A DNA stretch of 64,000 nt from contig NZ_AJYZ02000019.1 in the NCBI RefSeq assembly GCF_000272045.2, positions 2,034,625-2,098,624 on the forward strand. The letters run 5' to 3'. A program made the position numbers and the translations under genes. This DNA comes from Vibrio crassostreae 9ZC13. GTDB taxonomy: Bacteria > Pseudomonadota > Gammaproteobacteria > Enterobacterales > Vibrionaceae. The notes beneath the pieces were generated by a model that was given only the letters and a program-made list of their open reading frames with translations, was not told where the DNA came from and did not search any database. Shown piece after piece: positions 28,325-37,498 of this stretch. Within the stretch, counting starts at the first letter, position 1. Each line of letters starts with the position of its first letter.

Positions 28325-29086
28325 TTAAGCATCACCTGGTTTTTCGCGTTTGCTGTTCCAACCCATAAAGTTGTAAATGTTGTAACGAGCAAAGCCAATC
28401 TGTTCATGCAAAGCAAAATCTGTGACCGCAAAGTTGTACCACAATGGCAACCATGAAATTTGAGCAGCCATGTAGTCGGCTCTCACTGGAATAACATTCA
28501 AGCCGAAGTGGTTGAAGTAGAGCTCGCTACGACGAATATGTAGGCCAGATGAAACCAACACAATGTTGTCGAATTTATGATGCTTCATTAGGTCACTAGT
28601 GAGCTGAGCGTTCTTCCAAGTGTTGACGCTATTTGGCTCTTGAATGATGTCACCCATCGGAACGCCAAGTCTCAGCAATTGTTGCTGATAAACTTCTGCT
28701 TCGGCAACACCGTTATTTTGTGCATCGCCACCACTGATGATCACTTTGCATGTGGTTTGGGTTTTGGCGCAATCTTTATATTGGCTGGCGGTTTCACTGA
28801 TTCGGCCAAAAGAGAAAAAGGCTGGCTCGAACTCTTGCGTGCTTTTAATTAACTGCGTTCCCGCACCCAGAAGAACAATGGCGTTATTGTCAGACCATTG
28901 GATATCAGGCTTATTTTCGTAATCGGCTTGCAGATCGTTCAGTAAATAACGAGGAATTAAACCTGAACCAATCAGCACAAATGACGATATAAGAACAAGA
29001 GATAAAAACAGAGAGGTTTTTCGCCACTGAAGTAAACGTGTAAAGCCTACGAATAGCAGAAGAAGTAATAATATAATAAAGCTCAT
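28325..29086 (-). CDS. YdcF/SanA-type DUF218 membrane protein
   Basis: 253 residues with two N-terminal membrane spans (residues 1-17 and 25-45) and a DUF218 domain: NAIVLLGAGTQ, IISGGDAQNNGVAEAEVY, EPNSVNTWKNA and VLVSSGLHIRRSELYF. The family includes ElyC, YdcF and SanA, linked to envelope integrity, with the soluble domain on the periplasmic side. AGGA lies before the ATG. The precise substrate is unknown. Confidence 0.85.
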   Translation of the reverse strand: MSFIILLLLLLFVGFTRLLQWRKTSLFLSLVLISSFVLIGSGLIPRYLLNDLQADYENKPDIQWSDNNAIVLLGAGTQLIKSTQEFEPAFFSFGRISETASQYKDCAKTQTTCKVIISGGDAQNNGVAEAEVYQQQLLRLGVPMGDIIQEPNSVNTWKNAQLTSDLMKHHKFDNIVLVSSGLHIRRSELYFNHFGLNVIPVRADYMAAQISWLPLWYNFAVTDFALHEQIGFARYNIYNFMGWNSKREKPGDA

Positions 29087-29452
29087 GAGGATCCTGTTAT
29101 CGAACTGGTGCCAAGATGATGTGACATACTGAAGCGGTGCATCATATATCAGTTATGTTAATCATTCATAGGTAACTCATTGTATTATTGAACAAATGCA
29201 CGATTTCTTTCTATCAAGAACAATCATCGATGAGAGCATTCGAAAAATCGCTTTATTATTGTTCGATAATCCCATTTTAAATATAGGCATATAATTCAAG
29301 AGGGTTATTTAAACCTTATTTCGTGTTATTTGATTTATCTGTTCATCGGTTTCCGTTTCTTCAACTCGTTAACTCAGCTTTCATATTCTTAAACTACCAA
29401 ATCTTCAAGCTCTTAAATGATCGAGCTCTCCAGTTTTCAAGATCTTAAACTA
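29087..29452. other. Intergenic region with duplicated 3' end of the LysR gene
   Basis: 366 bases. The left part (29087-29300) is AT-rich and presumably holds the promoter of the ydcF-like gene. The right part is filled with the 32-base repeat listed separately. Confidence 0.5.
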
Positions 29453-29470
29453 TCAAGCTCTCAAGTTTTC
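29407..29470. repeat. Two tandem 32-base repeats overlapping the end of the LysR gene
   Basis: 29407-29438 and 29439-29470 agree at 27 of 32 positions. A degraded third piece is visible at about 29385-29406 (CTTAAACTACCAA). The second unit contains the last codons and stop of the LysR gene. Confidence 0.8.
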
Positions 29471-30337
29471 AAAGTAATACTGAACAAATTTAACGAACAC
29501 TTGGTGTTTCTTTGCCGGATAAATAACTTGCGGATAGAACAGATAAATACTGTTGCCTTGTTGCAGACATTCATCAGGCAGCACTCGCTCTAATTCTCCC
29601 AGTTCGACCTCTTTCGCAACGTAGTAACTTGCAATACGGATGATGCCACTGCCTGCCATAGCTTGTTGCTTAAGCAGGTGGTTGTCATTACTTGAAAGCC
29701 AGCCGGACACATCAATATTTACCGATTTTAAAGGCCACTCGGTTTGGTGCAGAGTTGCTAAGCATTGATGATCACTTAAGTCACTCACATTGGTAGGGCG
29801 ACCAAATTGGTTAAGATAACCGGGAGTCGCGACTAAATCATGTTGATAGCTAATCAAGTGTTTCGCCACCATGTTGTCAGGTGGCGTATTGGTGGCACGA
29901 AACGCGATATCGATATCATCTTGATTGAGATTAAAGTTGGTGTAGCTACTGTTTATCTCGAAACGAATCTCAGGGTATTGCTGCCTAAACTGTTGGCAGA
30001 TATCGAATAGATATACCTCAGTAAACATCTTTGGCGCAGTGAGGCGTAATAGGCCTTTGACGATGTCGTGTTGCTCAGAAACACTGCGTTCAAGCTGTAA
30101 GACTTGCGAGCGAATCGTTAAGCCTTGTTGTAACGCGCGTTCGCCTTCTTGGGTTAAACGAACACTGCGAGTGGTTCTGACCAAAAGCGGGCACTGTAAA
30201 TCGTTCTCTAAACGTTTGATCTGTTCAGAAAGGTAGCTCTTAGAGATACCGAGCTTTTCGGCTGCCTTGGTAAAGTTGAGTTGCTGAGCAAGTTCTACAA
30301 ACAGGATCAGTCGTTCTATTCTTTTGTGTTCGTTCAT
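29453..30337 (-). CDS. LysR-family transcriptional regulator
   Basis: 294 residues. Winged helix-turn-helix at residues 1-65 (FTKAAEKLGISKSYLSEQIK) and a LysR substrate-binding domain. It is divergent from the aldo/keto reductase gene (132 bases between starts), whose control is the natural inference. The stop codon lies inside a tandem repeat, so the last few residues (NLRA) may differ from orthologues. Confidence 0.9.
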   Translation of the reverse strand: MNEHKRIERLILFVELAQQLNFTKAAEKLGISKSYLSEQIKRLENDLQCPLLVRTTRSVRLTQEGERALQQGLTIRSQVLQLERSVSEQHDIVKGLLRLTAPKMFTEVYLFDICQQFRQQYPEIRFEINSSYTNFNLNQDDIDIAFRATNTPPDNMVAKHLISYQHDLVATPGYLNQFGRPTNVSDLSDHQCLATLHQTEWPLKSVNIDVSGWLSSNDNHLLKQQAMAGSGIIRIASYYVAKEVELGELERVLPDECLQQGNSIYLFYPQVIYPAKKHQVFVKFVQYYFENLRA

Positions 30338-30469
30338 TCGCGCGTTCCTACCAATCTATTGTTCGTCATATCAAACAATCATTTCGTAACTAGCATATTC
30401 TGTTTTTTAAAAAGAACAATATGATAGAGGCATATTTCTGGTCAGCAAATCTTCTAAGCGAGAATCGAT

Positions 30470-31480
30470 ATGACGAACAGCACTGAATCTACAAACAAAA
30501 CGAATGACAAAAAACGTATCCCATTATCAAATTATCTACCGAATGTTGGGCAAGTTGCCTATGGCTGCATGGGGTTAGGTGGTGGCTGGAATGATAATCC
30601 AGTGACGAGTGCGGATGTTGCTCAAACACGAAGCGTAATCGGCACCGCACTAGAATCGGGCATTAACTTATTCGACCATGCGGATATCTATACCTTCAGC
30701 AAAGCTGAGCAAGCCTTTGGTCAAGCATTACAACAAGCGCCTGATCTGCGTGAACAGATGTTCATTCAATCTAAGTGTGGGATTCGTTTTGAAGGCGAGG
30801 GCAATGTTGGTCGTTATGATTTCTCGGCTGATTGGGTAGGCCAATCGGTAGACGGTATTCTCAATCGATTGAATACTGAAAAGCTTGATGTGCTGTTATT
30901 GCACCGCCCTGACCCTTTGATGGAACTCGATGAGCTAGCAAGAACGTTAGAGAACTTAAAAGCGCAAGGTAAGGTCGATTATTTTGGTGTGTCGAACATG
31001 AACAGCCATCAAATTCAGTACCTGCAATCTGCGCTTGGGCAACCCATCGTCGCGAATCAAGTTGAGATGAGCTTAGCCAAATTGGATTGGTTGAATGATG
31101 GGGTGATGATTAACTCGCAAGGGCACCATCAATCAGACTTCGCCGCAGGCACTCTTGAACATTGCCAATTGAATAACATCCAACTGCAAGCTTGGGGCTG
31201 TTTGGCACAAGGCCGATTTGCTGAGCAAGGTTTGTATTCAGAACATGAAAACGTGAAAAAGACAGCGCACTACGTGGCTCAGTTAGCGAACCAATATGGC
31301 GTAGAAAGTGAAGCGATTGTGTTGGCATTTTTGCTTCGTCACCCTGCTCGTATCCAACCTGTAATTGGCACCACAAATCTAGAGCGAATCAAAGCTTCGG
31401 CAGTCGCGACTCAGATAAACCTGTCTCGTGAAGAGTGGTACAACCTATACGTGTACTCACGTGGTCAAGCACTGCCATAA
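30470..31480 (+). CDS. Aldo/keto reductase (YdhF-like)
   Basis: 336 residues, a TIM-barrel NADPH-dependent reductase. The catalytic tetrad is visible: Asp and Tyr in DHADIYTF, Lys in IQSKCGI and His in LLLHRPDP; the cofactor-binding end has PVIGTTNLERI. Closest resemblance is to the E. coli YdhF branch. It precedes a GlcG/HbpS-like gene by 9 bases, forming a two-gene unit divergent from a LysR regulator. The natural substrate is not known. Confidence 0.9.
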   Translation: MTNSTESTNKTNDKKRIPLSNYLPNVGQVAYGCMGLGGGWNDNPVTSADVAQTRSVIGTALESGINLFDHADIYTFSKAEQAFGQALQQAPDLREQMFIQSKCGIRFEGEGNVGRYDFSADWVGQSVDGILNRLNTEKLDVLLLHRPDPLMELDELARTLENLKAQGKVDYFGVSNMNSHQIQYLQSALGQPIVANQVEMSLAKLDWLNDGVMINSQGHHQSDFAAGTLEHCQLNNIQLQAWGCLAQGRFAEQGLYSEHENVKKTAHYVAQLANQYGVESEAIVLAFLLRHPARIQPVIGTTNLERIKASAVATQINLSREEWYNLYVYSRGQALP

Positions 31481-31489
31481 GGAATGAAT

Positions 31490-31882
31490 ATGTTGAATCA
31501 AAAGATCGCGCAACAACTGGTGTCTAACGCTCTAGACATTGCTGAGCGTAATCAACAAGCAATCGCGGTGAGCGTGTGTGATACGCACGGTGAGTTACTG
31601 GCGTTTATTCGCATGGATAATGTGAGTGTTCAAGCCGGATTGTTAGCACAGAACAAAGCTTATACATCTGCAAGAGATAGACAGCCAGGCGGTAACTTAG
31701 GTGCTTGGGCGAGAGAAACTGGTAAAGACTTAAGTTACTGGACTGACTCAAAGATCACTGGCTTTAAAGGCGGTGTTCCCATTGAATTAAATGGGCAGGT
31801 GATTGGCGCTATTGGTGTCAGCGGATTAAGTGAAGACGACGATGAAGCACTTGCCGAAAAAGTCATTCAACTTGTGTTCTAA
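31490..31882 (+). CDS. GlcG/HbpS-like (DUF336) protein
   Basis: 130 residues from the ATG at 31490, which has AAGGA six bases before it; the ATG at 31484 has no room for a ribosome site. Family marks: VSVCDTHGELLAFIRMDN, NKAYTSAR and the C-terminal GAIGVSG. Members bind haem or small cofactors, or accompany oxidation enzymes such as glycolate oxidase, often with no proven role. Probably supports the reductase encoded just upstream. Confidence 0.88.
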   Translation: MLNQKIAQQLVSNALDIAERNQQAIAVSVCDTHGELLAFIRMDNVSVQAGLLAQNKAYTSARDRQPGGNLGAWARETGKDLSYWTDSKITGFKGGVPIELNGQVIGAIGVSGLSEDDDEALAEKVIQLVF

Positions 31883-31925
31883 GCTGTTGCTCGTGAAGTA
31901 ATGGAAGTTAGAAGTAACAGATAAT

Positions 31926-31957
31926 AAAAAACCGATGCATGTGCATCGGTTTTTTTG
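31926..31957. terminator. Terminator between GlcG-like gene and tcyP
   Basis: AAAAACCGATGCA-TG-TGCATCGGTTTTT with T runs on both strands. Confidence 0.9.
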
Positions 31958-31994
31958 TTTAACGAGACTCAAGTGCTTGAATCAATCGAACCCA

Positions 31995-33368
31995 TTAAGC
32001 GTTCGCTTGTTCCAGATCTTGTTGCTTGTCTTTCTTGCCTAATAGGCGGCTTGTGATCGTACCGGCTGTCATAGCACCAGATACGTTAAGCGCCGTACGT
32101 GCCATATCGATAAGTGGCTCGATAGAGATAAGCAGTGCTGCAATCGTTACAGGAAGGCCCATAGCAGGAAGTACGATAAGCGCCGCGAACGTTGCACCGC
32201 CACCTACGCCAGCAATACCGAATGAGCTCACTGTGATAATAGCAATCAGAGACAGAATGAAGTTGATGTCCATTGGGTCGATGCCAACTGTAGGCGCAAC
32301 CATGACTGCTAGCATTGCAGGGTAGATACCCGCACAACCGTTTTGACCAATCGTCGCACCGAAAGAGGCAGACAGGTTAGCAATCGCTGGTGGCACGTTT
32401 AGCTTAGTGATTTGAGCTTCAACGTTCAGTGGAATTGTTGCTGCAGAACTACGAGACGTGAAAGCGAACGTCAGTACAGGCCAGATCTTTTGGAAATACT
32501 TTTTCGGGTTTACACCAACAAAAGAAACCAACACACCGTGTACAACGAACATCAGTAGAATCGCAACGTAAGATGCAACGATGAAACCTAGTAGGCTGAG
32601 GATGTCAGAAGCACTTGATGTTGCAACTACCTTCGCCATTAACGCTGCGATGCCGTATGGCGTTAGTGCCATGATCATCTTAACTAAGCGCATAACGATA
32701 GATTGTGCCGCTTCAACAAACGTACGGATCGGAGATTCTAGTTCTTCTTTCTCTGCCATCACTTTACGAGCAGCGATGCCCGTTAGCACACCAAAGATAA
32801 CCACAGCGATGATAGACGTAGAGCGAGCGCCCGTTAGGTCTGCAAATGGGTTAGTCGGAATAAAGCTAATCAGCATTTGTGGAATTGTTAAGTCTGAAAC
32901 GCTACCGATGCGGCTTTCAAGTGTTGCGATACGTGCTGTTTCGCGAGCGCCTTCTGTTAAACCTTCAGCAGACAGGCCGAATGCTTGCGTTACAACAATA
33001 CCAACAATCGCAGAAATCGCGGTTGTTGCTAGCAGTACAGAAATGGTGATGCCAGAAATCTTGCCCAGTGAACCGCCTTTTTCAAGCTTCACTACTGCGG
33101 CAATCATTGAAACCAATACTAATGGCATGATCACCATTTTCAGTAGGCCGACATAACCACGGCCAACAATGTTTACCCAATCAAGTGTCTCATTGATGAC
33201 CGGATTGCCTTCACTAAATAGCAACTGAAGACCAAGACCAAATGCGCTACCAAATACTAAACCGAGTAAAACGAGGCGAGAAAGTGTGTTTTCTTTTTTC
33301 TGCTGTCCGTAGAGAAAAAAGAGGATACCAGTGAATACCGCTAAGGCAGCGATAGCTGAAAATGACAT
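31995..33368 (-). CDS. tcyP: L-cystine/sodium:dicarboxylate symporter-family transporter (TcyP type)
   Basis: 457 residues with eight to ten membrane segments of the DAASS family. Features: GRGYVGLLKMVIMPLVLVSM near residue 70, the serine-rich hairpin FTSRSSAATIPLNVEAQ and NGCAGIYPAMLAVMVAP. The E. coli orthologue YdjN/TcyP imports cystine. ATG is preceded by AAGGAA. Substrate is assigned from family similarity only; older annotations call this gene a dicarboxylate symporter. Confidence 0.88.
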   Translation of the reverse strand: MSFSAIAALAVFTGILFFLYGQQKKENTLSRLVLLGLVFGSAFGLGLQLLFSEGNPVINETLDWVNIVGRGYVGLLKMVIMPLVLVSMIAAVVKLEKGGSLGKISGITISVLLATTAISAIVGIVVTQAFGLSAEGLTEGARETARIATLESRIGSVSDLTIPQMLISFIPTNPFADLTGARSTSIIAVVIFGVLTGIAARKVMAEKEELESPIRTFVEAAQSIVMRLVKMIMALTPYGIAALMAKVVATSSASDILSLLGFIVASYVAILLMFVVHGVLVSFVGVNPKKYFQKIWPVLTFAFTSRSSAATIPLNVEAQITKLNVPPAIANLSASFGATIGQNGCAGIYPAMLAVMVAPTVGIDPMDINFILSLIAIITVSSFGIAGVGGGATFAALIVLPAMGLPVTIAALLISIEPLIDMARTALNVSGAMTAGTITSRLLGKKDKQQDLEQANA

Positions 33369-33553
33369 TTGTTTTCCTTATGAATTTCTTTAAATCGATA
33401 GGGCGCTTAGATATATGGGCGCAAATACTGTTAGCTACAGTAGCGACCTGTAACAAAACGTAAAATAAGGAAAAGTAATTTATTAGAACGATTAGTAATA
33501 TCCACTCAATAGGATGGGTGGATATTCAACATTGTGATGAATAGGTGAGCTTT

Positions 33554-34249
33554 TTAGCGATATTTTGCCAATAAATTGAGCATGTCACTTGACGAGTAAA
33601 TTTCGATATTTTGGAAATTATTTTCGAATAACCGGAACAACATTGCTTTGGCTACGTCTTCCGACTGAATAGGGCGTAGGTTTTTGAACTTACCAAGCAT
33701 AAATGGAGACAGCAGAGGAAAGACACTTTGCAGGAGTTTTTCATCAGCTCTAGGTTCATCACGCTCACCCACCAGAGGCCCAGGGCGTGCGATGAAAAGC
33801 TGCTTGAAGCCAATACGTTTTAAATTTTGTTCCATTTGTCCTTTACAGCGAAGGTAGTGCGAATAGGAATCTGGTGAAGCGCCATAGCTAGAAACGACCG
33901 CTACGCGTTGAACCCCAAGAAACTTCATCGACTGTGCGACTTGGCTAACCAGTTCCACATCGATTTTGCGAAGCGCTTCTTTTGATCCTGCCTTTTTCTT
34001 AGTCGTACCTAAGCAGATAACGCCAAGATTAGGCGTCGCATTCGTGTCATCCCAACTGGTAACTTGCAGGTCGCTGTGAATGAGTGTGTGGAGCTTGTTG
34101 GAATCAAACTGTGAATCTAACGCTCGGCGAGATAGGGCATAGATATGATCAACGGCGGGTTCATCGATGAGCAACTTCATCACATGATGACCAATTAACC
34201 CGGTTGCACCAGCCACCACGACCGATGTTTTGTCTCCAGAAATGCTCAT
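33554..34249 (-). CDS. NAD(P)-binding Rossmann protein (oxidoreductase/epimerase-like)
   Basis: 231 residues from ATG at 34249 (MSISGDKTSVVV), chosen because GAAGAAGG precedes it and the Rossmann motif begins at once; a longer frame to 34435 has no domain content. Motifs: VVVAGATGLIGHHVMKLL (nucleotide binding), VVSSYGASPDSYSHYLRCKGQMEQNL with an atypical YLRCK active-site region, and IARPGPLVG. It resembles the NAD-dependent epimerase-like proteins related to HTATIP2/YbjT. Substrate unknown. Confidence 0.85.
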   Translation of the reverse strand: MSISGDKTSVVVAGATGLIGHHVMKLLIDEPAVDHIYALSRRALDSQFDSNKLHTLIHSDLQVTSWDDTNATPNLGVICLGTTKKKAGSKEALRKIDVELVSQVAQSMKFLGVQRVAVVSSYGASPDSYSHYLRCKGQMEQNLKRIGFKQLFIARPGPLVGERDEPRADEKLLQSVFPLLSPFMLGKFKNLRPIQSEDVAKAMLFRLFENNFQNIEIYSSSDMLNLLAKYR

Positions 34250-34392
34250 TTTAATCCCTTCTTCACTCCACAAGTGCTTGTTTAATATAAACAGTGTTTG
34301 AATTTTAAGCGAATAAAAGTTTGTTAAACGAGTGGTCAGTAGTATGTGGGGAGTCGCCTGTTTATGGAAAAAGAGATGATTTAGTTTGGCTC

Positions 34393-34492
34393 GACGCATA
34401 AGTACGGTCTGAAGCATAAGTACGATATGAAACATAATGGCGGTGGGAAAGATAAATGCGGTTTGAAACTTAAGTTAGGCGTTAAACATAAC
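34393..34492. repeat. Degenerate tandem repeat, 18-base period, about five units
   Basis: Units begin GAAGCATAAGTACG, GAAACATAATGGCGG, GAAAGATAAATGCGG and GAAACTTAAGTTAGG, each 18-19 bases apart. Confidence 0.75.
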
Positions 34493-34520
34493 AAAGCCCG
34501 CTGGGCGACGGGCTTTGTTA
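34490..34520. terminator. Hairpin after the 29-codon ORF
   Basis: AACAAAGCCCG...CGGGCTTTGTT with a short loop. On the plus strand it is followed by TACTTTTCTT, on the minus strand by ATGTTTAAC. It ends 17 bases from the minus-strand small ORF, and no plus-strand gene precedes it. Confidence 0.7.
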
Positions 34521-34536
34521 CTTTTCTTGCTTCTTA

Positions 34537-34626
34537 CTAGGTAAAGGACAGTGGGATTTTCCTTACCTTTTTGCTAGCTTTCTTACTTGATTTATTTGGT
34601 TTTCTTTTACTTGAATTTGGAATCAT
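34537..34626 (-). CDS. 29-residue Lys/Ser-rich basic small protein
   Basis: ATG at 34626 is preceded by AGGAGGTGTA, a near-perfect Shine-Dalgarno with a good spacer. The product has 11 Lys/Arg among 29 residues and a loose internal repetition (SSKRKPNK, SSKKASKK, then VRKIPLSFT). A hairpin lies just downstream. The composition suggests nucleic-acid or ribosome association, which is inference. I know no family for it; the combination of ribosome site, length and terminator makes a real gene likely. Confidence 0.55.
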   Translation of the reverse strand: MIPNSSKRKPNKSSKKASKKVRKIPLSFT

Positions 34627-34967
34627 TACACCTCCTAAATCGTTGTTCTGTTTTGTCTTTCAATCGATTGTCTTTCTTCGTGTAGCGTCAGTGTTGTGGG
34701 CATTCACTGTATGGGTACTTATCAATGGAGAGATTAATAAGTAATTTAGATAAGGCATAAACGATGCCAAAATGTAAGTTATTGATAAATCTATTATCAG
34801 TATTATTTGTGTTTTAGGGTTCGTCAATTTGACTGTCAATCTGAGAAAAAACCAGTGTGATCTGTTTAAATTAAGAACACTCTCTGCGGTTTCTGCCACA
34901 TAGCCATAGATACAGCCTTGCTTAACACGTAAACTGAGTCGTAATTCACATAGACCAAGGACGTGCT

Positions 34968-35579
34968 ATGAACCTCAAGCTTGATACTCTTGCTCCCACT
35001 CAGATTTATCACCTGATGACACAAACCGTTGTTCCTCGCCCGATTGCGTGGGCATTGACGGAATCTTCTGACCAAGAGTACAACCTCGCGCCTTTCTCTT
35101 ATTTCACGCCTGTTTCTAGTAATCCGCCGTTACTGATGTTATCGGTTGGGAAGAAGCCGTCCGGCGAAATCAAAGATACCACTCGTAATGCCCTAGAAAC
35201 GGGTAAGCTAGTGATTCACATTGCTTCTTCAAGTTCTGCCGAAACCATGACGGCGACAGCAGCTACCCTTGAACATGGTGATTCGGAAGTCACCGCGAAT
35301 AATATTGATCTGGTTGAATTTGAAGGCTTCTCTTTACCGAGATTGAAAGAGTGCGCGGTCGCTTTTGGATGCACCTTGTACGAAGTAAAAGAGGTTGGAG
35401 AAGTGCCACAAAGCCTTATCTTTGCTCAAGTCGAAACCGTGTACATTTCCGAAGACGTGATCGACAAAGACAGTGAGCGTCTTAAGATCGACGCGTTAGC
35501 ACTTGATCCTTTATCTCGATTGGGTGGCGGTGAATACGCCACGCTTTCCAATGTGTTTTCTGTCGCACGCCCTAAGTAG
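34968..35579 (+). CDS. Flavin reductase family / FMN-binding split-barrel protein
   Basis: 203 residues with the flavin reductase-like split barrel: VVPRPIAWALTES, NLAPFSYFTPVSSNPPLLMLSVG and KDTTRNALETGKLVIHI. Members bind FMN and reduce flavins or supply oxygenases. It lies 57 bases before cobT on the same strand and may be co-transcribed, though a link to B12 assembly is not established. Confidence 0.9.
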   Translation: MNLKLDTLAPTQIYHLMTQTVVPRPIAWALTESSDQEYNLAPFSYFTPVSSNPPLLMLSVGKKPSGEIKDTTRNALETGKLVIHIASSSSAETMTATAATLEHGDSEVTANNIDLVEFEGFSLPRLKECAVAFGCTLYEVKEVGEVPQSLIFAQVETVYISEDVIDKDSERLKIDALALDPLSRLGGGEYATLSNVFSVARPK

Positions 35580-35636
35580 CAATACCTAAGTAGCAGCCCT
35601 ATATCAACGTACCCAGAATAAGCGTTTTTAAAAACT

Positions 35637-36683
35637 ATGTTAGATACCCAATACTCGCAGTACATCCAACACCGAATTGACCAAAAAACCAAGCCACTTG
35701 GCGCACTTGGCTTACTAGAAAAAGTCGCACATCAACTGGCTTTGATTCAGAGCCAAGGCAAAGAAGCTGCGGTTGAACACATCGAATTGAATAAGCCAAG
35801 TATCATCATTTTTGCTGGCGACCATGGCATTGCTGACGAAGGCGTGAGTATTGCTCCAAGCGCGGTAACACAACAGATGGTGTTGAACTTCTTAAGCGAT
35901 GGCGCGGCGATCAATTGCTTCTGTGCGGTGAATAATATCGATATCACGGTAGTCGACACGGGGATATTGTTGCCTGTGGAATCAGACAGTGACATGTTGA
36001 TCTCTCAGCGTTTGGGTACGCGAACCAATAACTTTGCCAATGAAGCGGCAATGAGTTTAGAAACGGTTGAACGTGGGATTGAACTGGGTACAGATCTTGT
36101 ATCTAAAACCATTTCGAATGGCACCAATATCATCATGTTTGGTGAAATGGGTATCGGAAATACCAGCAGCGCATCAGCGATCTTAAGTGCATTAGCGAAT
36201 CGTGCTGCAGCGGAGTGTGTTGGCCTAGGCACTGGCATCAACAATGAACAGCTTGCACGTAAAGTGGCTGTGGTTGAGCAAGGTGTCGCGCGTTGCAAAG
36301 GTTTAGATGCGAATGAAGTTAAAGATATTAAAGAGGTACTCGCACAAGTCGGTGGCTATGAAATCGTTCAAATGGTCGGTGCTTTCCTTGGCGCTTACCA
36401 AAACAAAACCCCAGTATTAGTCGATGGCTTTATCGTGTCGGTTGCGGCGTATGTCGCGACTTTAATTGAACCGAGTTGCCGAGACTATATGATCTTCGCC
36501 CATCGCTCTGAAGAGTCAGGACACAAAATTCTGTTAGAGCTGCTCGACGCTGAGCCACTGCTCGATCTTGGATTGAGATTAGGCGAGGGCACAGGTGCTG
36601 CGCTAGCTATGCCAATCATTCGTGCGGCAGCCGAGTTCTATAACAACATGGCGAGCTTCGAAAGTGCTGGAGTCACGGTTTAA
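35637..36683 (+). CDS. cobT: Nicotinate-nucleotide--dimethylbenzimidazole phosphoribosyltransferase
   Basis: 348 residues, usual length. Conserved stretches [33 protein letters not shown] and the C-terminal [14 protein letters not shown] include the catalytic Glu (in GEGTG). It forms alpha-ribazole phosphate from 5,6-dimethylbenzimidazole and nicotinate mononucleotide, the lower-ligand branch of cobalamin assembly. The stop codon overlaps the cobS start by one base (TAATG), indicating translational coupling. Confidence 0.96.
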   Translation: MLDTQYSQYIQHRIDQKTKPLGALGLLEKVAHQLALIQSQGKEAAVEHIELNKPSIIIFAGDHGIADEGVSIAPSAVTQQMVLNFLSDGAAINCFCAVNNIDITVVDTGILLPVESDSDMLISQRLGTRTNNFANEAAMSLETVERGIELGTDLVSKTISNGTNIIMFGEMGIGNTSSASAILSALANRAAAECVGLGTGINNEQLARKVAVVEQGVARCKGLDANEVKDIKEVLAQVGGYEIVQMVGAFLGAYQNKTPVLVDGFIVSVAAYVATLIEPSCRDYMIFAHRSEESGHKILLELLDAEPLLDLGLRLGEGTGAALAMPIIRAAAEFYNNMASFESAGVTV

Positions 36684-37489
36684 TGAGTGATGCACCAGAA
36701 AGATCGTTGAAAGATCGAGTTACTTATCAGTGGGAGCTTTTTGCGCTGGCGATAGGTTTCTTTTCTCGCTTGCCAATGCCGAAAAACACGCCCTATTCTA
36801 GAGAGCGAATGAACCGTTCTGGTCGCTACTTTTCAACGGTTGGTTTGTTGCTTGGTGTTCTGTGTGGCGGTGTGTTCTTGCTACTTGATGTGGTACTGCC
36901 GAGTGCAGTAGCGATCTTTTTGATGATGAGTTTTAGCCTGATGCTCACTGGCGCATTCCATGAAGATGGTTTGACTGATATGGCCGATGGCATTGGTGGC
37001 GGCATGACCCTAGAACGCCGTTTGACCATCATGAAAGACAGTCGAATCGGTACTTATGGTGCGTCTGCTCTGATTATGGCTCTGCTTGGCAAGTGGGTGC
37101 TGTTGAATGAACTCATAAGCATGACGGGACTGTTTATGGTAATCGTGACCAGTTATACCTTTAGCCGCGCGATTGCTGCATCGCTAATTTACGACATGCC
37201 TTATGTCAGTGATTTAGATACCAGTAAAAGTAAACCATTGGCCAACAAGCAAACCAAAGGCGAACTTGTCTTCTTGTTGCTGGTAGGCGTGCTGCCTAGC
37301 CTGTGGTTTGGTCTTGAATTCGCTTTGGTTTTATCTGTCGTCGCCTATCTGTTCAGAACAGGTTTTAAAACGTGGTTAACGGCTCGAATTGGCGGCTTTA
37401 CTGGGGACTGCTTGGGTGCGGCTCAACAGTTAATGGAGTTGCTGACTTACCTTGTATTCATTACTGCATTTTACAATGGCTTTCTATAA
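36683..37489 (+). CDS. cobS: Adenosylcobinamide-GDP ribazoletransferase (cobalamin synthase)
   Basis: 268 residues with several membrane segments. Motifs FFSRLPMP, FHEDGLTDMADGIGGG (Asp-rich metal site), MKDSRIGTYG and the late GGFTGDCLGAAQQL are those of CobS. It joins adenosylcobinamide-GDP and alpha-ribazole (phosphate) in the inner membrane as the last assembly step. Coupled to cobT by overlap, with cobU 9 bases after its stop. Confidence 0.96.
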   Translation: MSDAPERSLKDRVTYQWELFALAIGFFSRLPMPKNTPYSRERMNRSGRYFSTVGLLLGVLCGGVFLLLDVVLPSAVAIFLMMSFSLMLTGAFHEDGLTDMADGIGGGMTLERRLTIMKDSRIGTYGASALIMALLGKWVLLNELISMTGLFMVIVTSYTFSRAIAASLIYDMPYVSDLDTSKSKPLANKQTKGELVFLLLVGVLPSLWFGLEFALVLSVVAYLFRTGFKTWLTARIGGFTGDCLGAAQQLMELLTYLVFITAFYNGFL

Positions 37490-37498
37490 CGGCTTCCT

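Larger units (their letters stand above)
34250..34967. other. 718-base region with repeats and a small basic ORF
   Basis: Contains an 18-base tandem repeat, a hairpin and a 29-codon minus-strand ORF, each listed separately. The rest (34640-34960) is AT-rich and shows direct GTCAAT elements at 34824-34841 of unknown meaning. Confidence 0.5.

Noticed and set aside
32581..33156. 191-codon open frame antisense to tcyP
   Set aside because: Product is an Ala/Thr/Ile-rich mirror of membrane-span codons with no ribosome site; a shadow of tcyP.
33554..34435. Long form of the Rossmann-protein gene starting at 34435
   Set aside because: The extra 62 residues run through the tandem repeat, have no domain content and lack a ribosome site; ATG at 34249 is better.
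34627..35636. Cobalamin riboswitch before the cobTSU unit
   Set aside because: No recognisable B12-box or paired core was found upstream of the flavin reductase gene or cobT, nor before btuC.
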